A stretch of 5,648 nt of DNA from Phycisphaerales bacterium (GTDB lineage Bacteria; Planctomycetota; Phycisphaerae; Phycisphaerales; SM1A02): assembly GCA_007135295.1 (NCBI GenBank), contig SLJD01000152.1:1-5648 (forward strand), in the 5' to 3' direction. This document shows positions 1 to 5,648 of this stretch, in pieces. Numbering within the stretch: the stretch's first letter is position 1; every line of letters starts with the position of its first letter. Both the position numbers and the translations under genes were made by a program. Under the pieces are notes generated by a model. It made no database searches. It was not told the DNA's origin and was given only the letters and a program-made list of their open reading frames with translations.

Positions 1-39
1 AGAATGAGCCCGGTGGCGGTGGACCACGCCATCCATCGG

Positions 40-60
40 AATGTTCGTCCTCGGAACATT
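40..60. repeat. Perfect 7-bp inverted repeat, operator-like dyad
   Basis: AATGTTC (40-46) and GAACATT (54-60) are exact reverse complements separated by 7 bases. The AT-rich arms stand out from the GC-rich surroundings. The same stretch carries the direct repeat TCGGAA at 36-41 and 51-56, a 15-base period. It could be a protein-binding dyad for this gene or for a divergent neighbour to the left. The half-site order (GTTC then GAAC) is the reverse of the Gram-positive LexA box, so I do not call it a LexA site. As an RNA hairpin it would be short and is followed by only three T residues, which makes a terminator unlikely. Confidence 0.5.
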
Positions 61-230
61 TGGCGAACTGAAGGCATGGGGCAAAGCGTAGCACGTTCGA
101 CGGGATCAGACCATGCCAGGATGACGCGGCCGCTGACATCATCGTGGGACGGCCTCCGTGGGGCCGGCCCGCACCGGCGGCGATGCGATGGTATCATGCC
201 CGGCGTTCAATATTTCGAACCGCAAGACCC

Positions 231-237
231 GAGGAGG
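231..237 (+). promoter_or_regulatory. Strong Shine-Dalgarno that sets the start at 243
   Basis: GAGGAGG lies five bases before the ATG at 243. It is the clearest ribosome binding site in the window and selects this ATG over the in-frame upstream starts at 144 (GTG) and 183 (ATG). The choice is supported because translation from 243 begins directly with a signal peptide. Confidence 0.85.
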
Positions 238-242
238 CGGTC

Positions 243-1715
243 ATGTTTGCCAGAATCCGCGACATTCAAGCGATTTCCGTGCTGTTGACCGCGGCCGTTA
301 TCAGCGCCGTCTGCACCAGCGCGTCGGCTGACGACGGACCGAGCCGCGAGTCGCCGAAGCACTACTACATTCTCGAGGATGACACGCCCGTCCGCAGCAA
401 CGCGTCGTCGCGGGCGTACGTGTTCGGCACCATCGATCGCGGCGACATCGTCCGCGTGATCGACGAGCGTGACGGTTGGCTGCGGGTGGCGATTGTCGGC
501 CCGGCGTTCGATGACTTCTTCGGGTACATGAAATATCGGCGCGGCCAGGAAGGCCGCTACGAGATCGACCGCAATGCCGGCACGCTGACGACGCTCGGCA
601 TTGCGAGCATCGTCGCCCCGAATCTCGATGCGGACAACAATCCGAACCAGAGCTGGAAGGCGATCCTGCGAGTCCCGGCTGAGACCGAGTTGGAATGGTT
701 CGACACGCGTGAGACCGATCGCGAACTCGTTCAGCTTGTCCGTCTGCCTGAAGACGCCGAGGGCTGGCTTAACCCCCGGCACGTGCGAAGCGCCAGCCGC
801 TCCGAAGTCGCGCAGTGGGAAGAACTTCGAGCCGATCCTGATCGCCGGCAGGAACCGGCCGTCGACCCGGAGCAAGCGGACGAGCCGGCAACCGACGAGG
901 CAGAAGAGCCCGACGAAGAGCCCCGCGATGACCCCGAGGACGAGCCCGGCGAGGAAACCCCGTCCGAGGAACCGGATGGCGCTGAACGGTCGGAAGAGGC
1001 CGACGAGTCCGATGCCCGATCTGAAGAAGATGCCCGCCGTGACGAAGAATCATCCGAGGATCCGGATGAGCAGACCGATCCCGAAGCCGACCCCGACGCC
1101 GCGGATCCGGATGATCCTGTGACGGAGCCGTCCGGTGAAGAGCCTGCCGAGGACGAGCCGGCCGACGAAGAGGACGAGCAGCCCGAACTGACGCTCGACG
1201 ATGTCGAACGCATTCTGGAGAACGTGCGCGGCGACGAGGTGGAATCGGCTGAACTTCGCGAATTGCAGCGGCTGTACCGCGAAGTCGCGGATCAGCATGA
1301 CGAAGGGTCGTCACGCCGCCGCTTCGCCGAAGCGCGGATCGAGCAGCTCGAACTTCGCATCGAAGCGCAGGACCGCCGGCGCGAGGTCCTCGAACTGCGA
1401 CGCCGGGCGGAGCGGGATCGCGAAGATGCCGAGGCGCGACGCCGGGCGCTCGATGCGCGGGCGGATTACAACATCGTCGGCTATCTCAACACATCGTCGA
1501 TTTACGACGGCCGCGACCTGCCGCGCCTCTTCCGCGTTCAGGATCCGGAAAGCTCCCGCACCCTCGCCTACATACAGCCGGATGAGGAGTTCGATCTCGT
1601 CGGGATGCTCGGACAGATGGTCGGCATCGTCGGCAACCGGGAGTACGACGGCTCGCTGCGGCTGCATCTTGTCGAGCCGCGGCGGATCGAGGTACTCGCC
1701 GAGTCGTCGAACTGA
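243..1715 (+). CDS. Exported SH3-domain protein with acidic linker and charged helix
   Basis: The predicted protein has 490 residues. Residues 1-29 form a signal peptide: Arg/Asp-containing start, hydrophobic core about 10-23, and a SASA site before DDG, so export is expected. Residues about 41-90 read as a bacterial SH3 domain (TPVRSNAS start, then GDIVRVIDERDGWLRV). Residues about 141-184 look like a second SH3-type strand set ending in EGWLNPRHVR. Residues about 195-315 are a low-complexity Asp/Glu/Pro linker with a Pro roughly every four residues, probably extended and disordered. Residues about 316-406 are a Glu/Arg-rich helix, likely a coiled coil or single alpha-helix. Residues about 408-485 form a compact domain (YNIVGYLNTSSIYDGRDLP, then LAYIQP) of unknown role. 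Bacterial SH3 domains often bind cell-wall peptides, so an envelope or periplasmic structural or scaffold role is plausible but inferred. No catalytic motif is seen. The next gene is convergent, so this one is probably monocistronic. Confidence 0.88.
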   Translation: MFARIRDIQAISVLLTAAVISAVCTSASADDGPSRESPKHYYILEDDTPVRSNASSRAYVFGTIDRGDIVRVIDERDGWLRVAIVGPAFDDFFGYMKYRRGQEGRYEIDRNAGTLTTLGIASIVAPNLDADNNPNQSWKAILRVPAETELEWFDTRETDRELVQLVRLPEDAEGWLNPRHVRSASRSEVAQWEELRADPDRRQEPAVDPEQADEPATDEAEEPDEEPRDDPEDEPGEETPSEEPDGAERSEEADESDARSEEDARRDEESSEDPDEQTDPEADPDAADPDDPVTEPSGEEPAEDEPADEEDEQPELTLDDVERILENVRGDEVESAELRELQRLYREVADQHDEGSSRRRFAEARIEQLELRIEAQDRRREVLELRRRAERDREDAEARRRALDARADYNIVGYLNTSSIYDGRDLPRLFRVQDPESSRTLAYIQPDEEFDLVGMLGQMVGIVGNREYDGSLRLHLVEPRRIEVLAESSN

Positions 1716-1760
1716 ACGGCGGTGGTCGTGTGATGCGTCAGGCTCGCGCGGCTCGGCGGG

Positions 1761-2111
1761 TCACGCGGCCGTTCGCATGGCGGCGGCGCCGGGCAGGTCA
1801 AAGCGAACCGCCACGGCGGGGCGGTCATCGGTGGTGTTGATCACCCGCTGAATGGTTACCGGCTGCATGTCTGCCCGGCGAATGAGCGCCTGTCGCCGCT
1901 TGCACGCAATGCCGAGATAGATCGTCTCGCCCACGGCAAGGTTGACCGACCGCTCAAGTCGAAGCAACGCTCCGCTGCGGCTGAGGTTGCACGTCTGGCC
2001 CGCGACGTACCGGCCGGACTGCGGCAGATAGACCTTGCACGGCCAGTCCACGGTTGACCGTGGCTCGCTGCGGCGTTCGCGTTCCTCGGGTTTCAGTTCA
2101 AGGTCGTTCAT
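1761..2111 (-). CDS. Single-domain PilZ protein, probable cyclic-di-GMP receptor
   Basis: The protein has 116 residues, about the size of a lone PilZ domain. Both parts of the c-di-GMP signature are present: RSEPR (R14 and R18, the RxxxR element) just before the first strand, and NLSRSG at 42-47, the (D/N)xSxxG element. The C-terminal part ends in the usual beta strand (AVAVRFDLP). In the PilZ family these residues clamp a c-di-GMP dimer, so ligand binding is likely. No output domain, signal peptide or membrane segment is attached, so it probably acts by binding a partner protein in the cytoplasm; the target cannot be told from here. The start is ATG with only a weak GGAA-type ribosome site. 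The gene converges with the SH3-protein gene, 45 bases from its stop, and is divergent from ispE. The last residues (about 107-116, Ala-rich) are outside the fold. Confidence 0.9.
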   Translation of the reverse strand: MNDLELKPEERERRSEPRSTVDWPCKVYLPQSGRYVAGQTCNLSRSGALLRLERSVNLAVGETIYLGIACKRRQALIRRADMQPVTIQRVINTTDDRPAVAVRFDLPGAAAMRTAA

Positions 2112-2356
2112 GGCTCAGGTTCCAGGGGCGCGGCGGCCGGCCATCGGCACAGGGTCTATCGGCCGCTCGGAATGGGAACTTGGGTGGAAATTGACAAAAA
2201 CAACGGCCGGGGCGGCTGAATCCGGCGGTTCTTTCAGGTTGCGCGATGGATCGGACGCCCTCGTCTGAGCCGCCGTTCGGTCCCTATCCTGTCGGTCCCT
2301 CAGTTGCCTGCCCCGTCGTATGAATGCTGCAACACGCCGTGAGAAACGGAACTGCG
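2112..2356. promoter_or_regulatory. Divergent intergenic region between the PilZ gene and ispE
   Basis: Promoters for both flanking genes must lie here unless ispE is read from further upstream. A perfect TTGACA hexamer followed by an A-rich run sits at 2191-2196 on the + strand, but no good TATAAT-like partner lies 16-18 bases downstream, so I do not call a promoter. TCGGTCCCT occurs twice, at 2277-2285 and 2292-2300. GGCGGCT (2211-2217) and AGCCGCC (2268-2274) are complementary and could pair across 50 bases of the ispE leader. A + strand frame at 2035-2268 overlaps the PilZ gene antisense and looks spurious. Confidence 0.5.
2277..2300 (+). repeat. Two direct copies of TCGGTCCCT with a 15-base period
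   Basis: The 9-mer is exact in both copies (2277-2285 and 2292-2300), with six different bases between them. It lies 56 bases before the preferred ispE start, in the expected leader or promoter zone. It might be a tandem binding site or a chance repeat in GC-rich DNA. No known regulator is recognised from it. Confidence 0.4.
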
Positions 2357-3274
2357 ATGAGCGAATCCCTGACCCTGCACGCCCCGGCCAAGCTGAATCT
2401 CGCCCTGTCCGTTGGCCCGCCTTCGGTCGACGGCATGCACCCGATCAGTTCGTGGATGATCACCGTCAACCTGCACGATGAACTGACGGTCACGGTTCTG
2501 CCGCCTGATCGGCTTTCGCGATACGCAATTCTCTGGCACGACGACGCCCGGCACCGGACGGAGATCGATTGGTCGATCACGCGCGACCTCGCCGTCCGAG
2601 CGCACCTCGCGTTGGAAGAGCACGTCGGCCGTCGGCTGCCGGTGCAACTCAAACTCGAGAAGCGGATTCCCGTCGCCGCGGGCCTCGGCGGGGGGTCGGC
2701 GGATGCGGCGGCGATGCTCCGGGCCGTCAACCGGTTGTACAACCTCGACTTGCCGCTTGATGAACTTGAATCGATCGCCGCGACGCTCGGCTCCGACGCA
2801 GCGTTCTTTGTCCGGGGCGGCAGCGCAATCGTCGAGGGTCTCGGCGAACGGCTGACCCGTCGCAAAGAACTGCCCGACCTTCACGCCGCGGTCGTCATTC
2901 CGGAGACGTACTGCCCGACCGGCGAGGTGTACCGCGCGTTCGACGCCATGGGCGAGCCGGCGGATATGCGCGCCGATGCGGTGTACGAGCTGTGTGACCG
3001 GTTCGAAAGCGGAGCGGTCGATGCGGAAGCGCCGTTCAACGACCTCGCCGACGCCGCCGCATCGATCGCCCCGAAACTGCCGGACGTGCGGGACGATGTT
3101 GCGGCCCTGGCCGAGCGCCCGGCTCACGTGACCGGCAGCGGCAGCGGGCTGTTCGTCGTCTGCGATGATGCGATGCACGCCGAGGCCCTCGCCGCCGCGA
3201 TCACCGATCAGCTCGGCTGCGCAGCCGTCGCGGTCCGGGCGTGCCGGACGCCGCTGAGCCCGGTCGGCGCGTAA
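2357..3274 (+). CDS. ispE: 4-diphosphocytidyl-2-C-methyl-D-erythritol kinase (IspE)
   Basis: A 305-residue cytoplasmic GHMP-family kinase that phosphorylates the 2-hydroxyl of CDP-ME with ATP, the fourth step of the MEP (non-mevalonate) isoprenoid pathway. Motifs, numbered from ATG 2357: APAKLNLALSV at 9-19 with catalytic Lys12; the glycine-rich ATP loop PVAAGLGGGSADA at 105-117; LGSDAAFFVRGG with catalytic Asp147; and GHMP motif 3, TGSGSG, at 259-264. The length is typical of the family. An in-frame ATG at 2324 would add 11 residues, but it has no purine-rich site before it, and family members start about eight residues before APAKLN, so 2357 is preferred. The family's DGYH substrate motif reads DGMH here (Met27, His28). 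The E. coli Phe185 equivalent appears to be Tyr192. The frequent neighbours prs and spoVG are not seen. A 97-base gap leads to the peptidase gene on the same strand. Confidence 0.96.
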   Translation: MSESLTLHAPAKLNLALSVGPPSVDGMHPISSWMITVNLHDELTVTVLPPDRLSRYAILWHDDARHRTEIDWSITRDLAVRAHLALEEHVGRRLPVQLKLEKRIPVAAGLGGGSADAAAMLRAVNRLYNLDLPLDELESIAATLGSDAAFFVRGGSAIVEGLGERLTRRKELPDLHAAVVIPETYCPTGEVYRAFDAMGEPADMRADAVYELCDRFESGAVDAEAPFNDLADAAASIAPKLPDVRDDVAALAERPAHVTGSGSGLFVVCDDAMHAEALAAAITDQLGCAAVAVRACRTPLSPVGA

Positions 3275-3371
3275 CTTTCGCATGGCCGTCGAGCGGTTCG
3301 CTTCGGTTTCATCCGGCGGATAAGGTAATGCATCTCGACTGCCATAGTGTTTTTTACATGGGGATTCAGTG
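3275..3371 (+). other. Gap between ispE and the M3 peptidase gene
   Basis: The 97 bases hold no gene. A weak stem (about five base pairs around 3289-3305, GTT loop) is not followed by a T run, so it is not a convincing terminator. An AT-rich patch at 3343-3358, including six consecutive Ts, is unusual for this DNA and may contribute to a promoter, but no paired -35/-10 elements are evident. GGGGA at 3360-3364, seven bases before the ATG at 3372, can serve as the ribosome site. Co-transcription of ispE and the peptidase is possible but not shown. Confidence 0.45.
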
Positions 3372-5078
3372 ATGACCAGCGTTGCGCCAGCCAGCGATTT
3401 CGTCCCGGCCGACCTCGATGCCACGAAGTGGGAGAACCTTCAGCCGCTCTACGAGCAGTTGCTGAACCGTGAGCTGCACTGTGAGAACTGCCTTCAACGA
3501 CTGTTGCTCGACCGCAGCGAACTCGATGCGACGGTCAGCGAAGCGATGGCGAATCTGTATATCGCCATGACGTGCCACACCGAGGACGAATCCGCCCAGC
3601 AGGCGTATCTCGATTTCGTTGAGCATGTCGAGCCGAAGCTCAAACCGGTCGCGTTTCAGCTCGATCGCCGGATCGTCGAGTCGCCGCACGCCGCGAAACT
3701 CGACCCGGCCCGGTACGAGGTGCTGCTGCGCGATCTGCAGGTCAACGTCGAACTCTTCCGCGAGGAGAACGTGCCCCTGCAGACCGAGGAAAGCAAGCTC
3801 GGCCAGCAGTATGACCAGATCTGCGGGGCGATGACCGTCGAGTTCCGCGGCGAAGAGAAGACAATGCCGCAGATGGCCCTCTACCTTGAGGAGAACGACC
3901 GGCCGACCCGCGAGGAAGCGTGGCGGGCAATGGCCGACCGTCGACTCGCCGACCGGGAACGCATCGAGGACATCTTCGACTCGCTCATCAAGCTCCGCCA
4001 TGAGATTGCAAGAAACGCCGGGTTCGAAAATTACCGCGATTACGCGTTCCGCGCGATGCACCGCTTCGATTACACGCCGGCCGACTGTCAGGCATTTCAC
4101 CAGGCGATTGAGAAAGTGTGCGTGCCGGTGCACCATGAGCTGAACCGCCAGCGGGCGGAGACGCTCGGCGTCGACACGCTTCGGCCGTGGGACCTCGCCG
4201 TCGACCCGAAAGGCCGCGACCCGCTCCGCCCGTTCGAGAACAGTGAAGAGCTTGTTGAAGGGACGTCGAAGCTTTTTCACCGGATGGATGAGGAACTCGG
4301 CGGGCTCTTCGATCGGCTTCGCGGCGGGGACTGCCTCGACCTCGAAACGCGCAAAGGCAAAGCGCCCGGCGGGTACCAGTACCAGCGCGACCGGTCGCGC
4401 AAGCCGTTTATCTTCATGAACGCAGCCGGCCTGCACCGTGACCTTGAGACGATGGTTCACGAAGCCGGCCACGCGTTTCATTCCATGTTCAGCGAGCATG
4501 AGCCGCTGCTGCATTACCGCGAGGCGCCGATCGAGTTTGCAGAAGTCGCCTCAATGAGCATGGAACTGATCGCGTTTCCGTATCTCGACGCGTTTTACAA
4601 GGAAGATGACACCGCCCGCGCGAAGCGAACGCAGCTCGAACAGCTTTCGATGATCCTGCCGTGGATCGCGACCATCGACGCGTTTCAGCACTGGATCTAC
4701 ACGAACCCCGGTCACAGCCGCGACGAACGCGAGCAGTACTGGGTCGACCTGATGAGTCGATTCGGCGCCGATGTGAGCTGGGACGGCCTTGAACCGTACC
4801 GCGCCGCGCTCTGGCAGAAACAGGGCCATCTGTTCGATGTGCCGTTCTATTACATTGAATACGGCATTGCGCAGCTCGGCGCGCTACAGCTTTGGCGGCA
4901 GGCGCGGCGGGACGAGCGGGCGGCGCTGCAGAACTACAAGAAGGCGATGACGCTCGGCGGTTCGCGGCCGCTGCCGGAACTTTTTGAAACCGCTGAACTC
5001 AGGTTTGACTTCAGCACCGACATGATGAGCACTCTGATGGACGAGGTGCGAAGCGAACTCGCCGCCCTGCCGCAGTAA
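3372..5078 (+). CDS. M3-family zinc oligoendopeptidase (PepF-like)
   Basis: The protein has 568 residues from the ATG at 3372; a GTG one codon earlier is the only close alternative start. It is a thimet-oligopeptidase-type metallopeptidase that should cleave short peptides in the cytoplasm, as there is no signal peptide. The zinc site is complete: HEAGH at 363-367 (zinc ligands His363 and His367, catalytic Glu364) and, 24 residues on, Glu391 in EFAEVASMSME as third ligand. The upstream strand GGYQYQRDRSRKPFIFMN matches the M3 substrate-edge region, and the C-terminal GHLFDVPFYYIEYGIAQ (about 485-501) carries the His and Tyr residues (His486, Tyr493, Tyr494, Tyr497) that the family uses in substrate binding and transition-state stabilisation. 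The N-terminal half is the usual helical lid. It resembles the M3 oligoendopeptidase branch related to, but distinct from, classical PepF, so no symbol is given. The gene follows ispE on the same strand and converges with the kinase gene, 21 bases from its stop. Confidence 0.95.
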   Translation: MTSVAPASDFVPADLDATKWENLQPLYEQLLNRELHCENCLQRLLLDRSELDATVSEAMANLYIAMTCHTEDESAQQAYLDFVEHVEPKLKPVAFQLDRRIVESPHAAKLDPARYEVLLRDLQVNVELFREENVPLQTEESKLGQQYDQICGAMTVEFRGEEKTMPQMALYLEENDRPTREEAWRAMADRRLADRERIEDIFDSLIKLRHEIARNAGFENYRDYAFRAMHRFDYTPADCQAFHQAIEKVCVPVHHELNRQRAETLGVDTLRPWDLAVDPKGRDPLRPFENSEELVEGTSKLFHRMDEELGGLFDRLRGGDCLDLETRKGKAPGGYQYQRDRSRKPFIFMNAAGLHRDLETMVHEAGHAFHSMFSEHEPLLHYREAPIEFAEVASMSMELIAFPYLDAFYKEDDTARAKRTQLEQLSMILPWIATIDAFQHWIYTNPGHSRDEREQYWVDLMSRFGADVSWDGLEPYRAALWQKQGHLFDVPFYYIEYGIAQLGALQLWRQARRDERAALQNYKKAMTLGGSRPLPELFETAELRFDFSTDMMSTLMDEVRSELAALPQ

Positions 5079-5099
5079 CCCGCGAGTGAGTCTGCCGGT

Positions 5100-5648
5100 T
5101 CAGAACGTGTCGTCGAGGTCCGTCCGGGCCATGGGCTTCGGAGCGCGGGTGTCCATCATATTGGAGGATTCACTCGTGTCCGCGGGCAGAATCACCGTGA
5201 AGGCCGAGCCGTGATCCGGCCGGGATTCCAGCGCGATCCGGCCGCCGTGCTCCTCGACGATCTTCTTTGAGACGGCGAGGCCAAGGCCCGTTCCGCGCTG
5301 CCCTTTGGTTGAGGTGAACGCGTCGAAGATCGACGCCTGCATGTCTTCCGCGATGCCGGAGCCGTTGTCGGTGACGATGAGATGCGCCTCATTCCGCGCA
5401 CTGTCAAAGCGGCTCTGGAGCGTGACGACGCCCTTCTTCCGGTCGACCGCCTCGATCGCGTTGGTCAAGAGATTCATCATCACCTGGTGCATCGCGTTGA
5501 CGTCGATCGCGATGGGCGGCAGCTCTTCATCGACATCGACGATCAACCCGATCTGCTTGTGATCGGCCTGTGGCTGAATGAGCTGCGCGACTTCGTTGAG
5601 CAGCGCGTTCGGCGAGACCAGTTCGAGGTCAAGATGCTTGTGCTTCGA
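5100..5648 (-). CDS. Sensor histidine kinase, C-terminal ATPase part (5' end outside window)
   Basis: The frame is open to the right edge, giving 182 visible residues. The true start lies beyond the window; a TTG at 5546 in this frame is internal and not a start. The visible part is a HATPase_c domain with all boxes, numbered from the first visible residue: N box HQVMMNLLTNAIEAV (54-68, Asn59 and Asn63), G1 box DNGSGI (94-99), F box FDAFTSTKG (108-116) and G2 box GTGLGLAV (119-126). It should bind ATP and autophosphorylate a His in the dimerisation domain, which is off the window together with any sensor domain. The FxxFxSTKxxGTGLGL style resembles NtrB-type and other HisKA kinases. About 30 polar residues (after ILPA, ending LDDTF) extend past the ATPase fold; no receiver or Hpt domain is attached at this end. 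No partner regulator is in view, so the signal and target are unknown. The gene is convergent with the peptidase gene. Confidence 0.93.
   Translation of the reverse strand, partial: SKHKHLDLELVSPNALLNEVAQLIQPQADHKQIGLIVDVDEELPPIAIDVNAMHQVMMNLLTNAIEAVDRKKGVVTLQSRFDSARNEAHLIVTDNGSGIAEDMQASIFDAFTSTKGQRGTGLGLAVSKKIVEEHGGRIALESRPDHGSAFTVILPADTSESSNMMDTRAPKPMARTDLDDTF

Larger units (their letters stand above)
1..242. other. Leader/intergenic region upstream of the SH3-protein gene
   Basis: No convincing gene lies here. A + strand reading frame is open from base 4, but its product is Arg/Pro-rich, has no recognisable motif and runs into the start of the next gene in another frame, so I do not call it. 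On the - strand, ATGs at 36-34 and 32-30 open short frames that leave the window at base 1. A divergent gene could start there, but about ten codons are too few to judge. The region holds an inverted repeat at 40-60, a 10-bp GC palindrome at 161-170 and the Shine-Dalgarno for the gene at 243. No clear -35/-10 pair was found. Confidence 0.55.

Noticed and set aside
161..170. Palindrome GGGCCGGCCC
   Set aside because: A self-complementary GC run with no loop is expected by chance in such GC-rich DNA, and no link to a site type can be made.
4..288. 94-codon + strand frame at the left edge
   Set aside because: It is Arg/Pro-rich with no motif and no ribosome site, and it runs through the Shine-Dalgarno and start of the SH3-protein gene in another frame.
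207..875. 222-codon - strand frame over the 5' half of the SH3-protein gene
   Set aside because: It is antisense to a gene with a strong ribosome site, signal peptide and SH3 domain, and its product has no recognisable domain.
731..1213. Ser/Gly-rich open frame on the - strand
   Set aside because: This is the reverse reading of the Asp/Glu/Pro linker codons of the SH3 protein, which gives Ser-rich low complexity by composition alone.
2191..2196. Perfect TTGACA hexamer as a -35 box for ispE
   Set aside because: No acceptable -10 element lies 16-18 bases downstream. A 6-base match alone is weak, so it is mentioned only within the intergenic entry.
2035..2268. 77-codon + strand frame in the PilZ-ispE region
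   Set aside because: Its first third is antisense to the PilZ start, and the rest is Gly/Arg/Ser-rich without a motif or ribosome site.
3341..3371. T-run at 3350-3355 as an intrinsic terminator after ispE
   Set aside because: No stable GC-rich hairpin directly precedes the T run. The only stem nearby (3289-3305) is short and about 45 bases upstream.
2300..3424. Long open frame on the - strand across ispE (about 374 codons)
   Set aside because: It is antisense to a clear IspE and its product has no recognisable motif. It stays open because the GC-rich sense codons avoid TTA, CTA and TCA.
3366..4514. Long open frame on the - strand across the peptidase (about 382 codons)
   Set aside because: It is antisense to the M3 peptidase with its full zinc site. 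The product is a low-information Val/Arg/Leu-rich shadow and begins within the zinc-site region.
1..5648. CRISPR array, insertion sequence, tRNA or rRNA gene, toxin-antitoxin or defence system
   Set aside because: I saw no regularly spaced repeats, transposase or integrase motifs, tRNA-like cloverleaf or rRNA signature, or defence domains. All five genes are of chromosomal housekeeping, signalling or envelope type.

Overview
This is a GC-rich chromosomal window with five protein-coding genes: four complete and one running off the right edge. No RNA gene, mobile element, integrase, CRISPR array or phage gene is visible. The secreted SH3 protein with a long Asp/Glu/Pro linker, the wording of the IspE and M3-peptidase motifs, and the loose single-gene organisation suggest a planctomycete-type bacterium, perhaps of the Phycisphaerae. 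That placement is an inference from protein style, not from a marker gene.

Layout from left to right. Bases 1-242 are a leader or intergenic stretch with a perfect 7-bp inverted repeat at 40-60. It is followed by a strong Shine-Dalgarno and a + strand gene (243-1715) for an exported protein: signal peptide, SH3-like modules, acidic proline-rich linker, charged helix, and a compact C-terminal domain. A convergent - strand gene (1761-2111) encodes a small single-domain PilZ protein with an intact cyclic-di-GMP binding signature. A divergent intergenic region (2112-2356) separates it from ispE (2357-3274, +), the GHMP kinase of the MEP isoprenoid pathway. After a 97-base gap comes an M3-family oligoendopeptidase (3372-5078, +) with a complete zinc site. 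A sensor histidine kinase (5100-5648, -) converges on the peptidase. Only its ATPase half and C-terminal tail are inside the window.

How the genes work together. No pathway obviously links all five. IspE makes an isoprenoid precursor, and the M3 peptidase probably degrades peptides in the cytoplasm. The PilZ protein and the histidine kinase are signalling parts whose partners are not in view. The SH3 protein probably acts in the cell envelope. Strand switches separate most of the genes, so only ispE and the peptidase could share a transcript. I find no evidence for a new multi-gene system. The best leads are the architecture of the SH3 protein with its uncharacterised C-terminal domain, a Tyr-to-Met change in the substrate pocket of IspE, and two short repeat structures upstream of genes.
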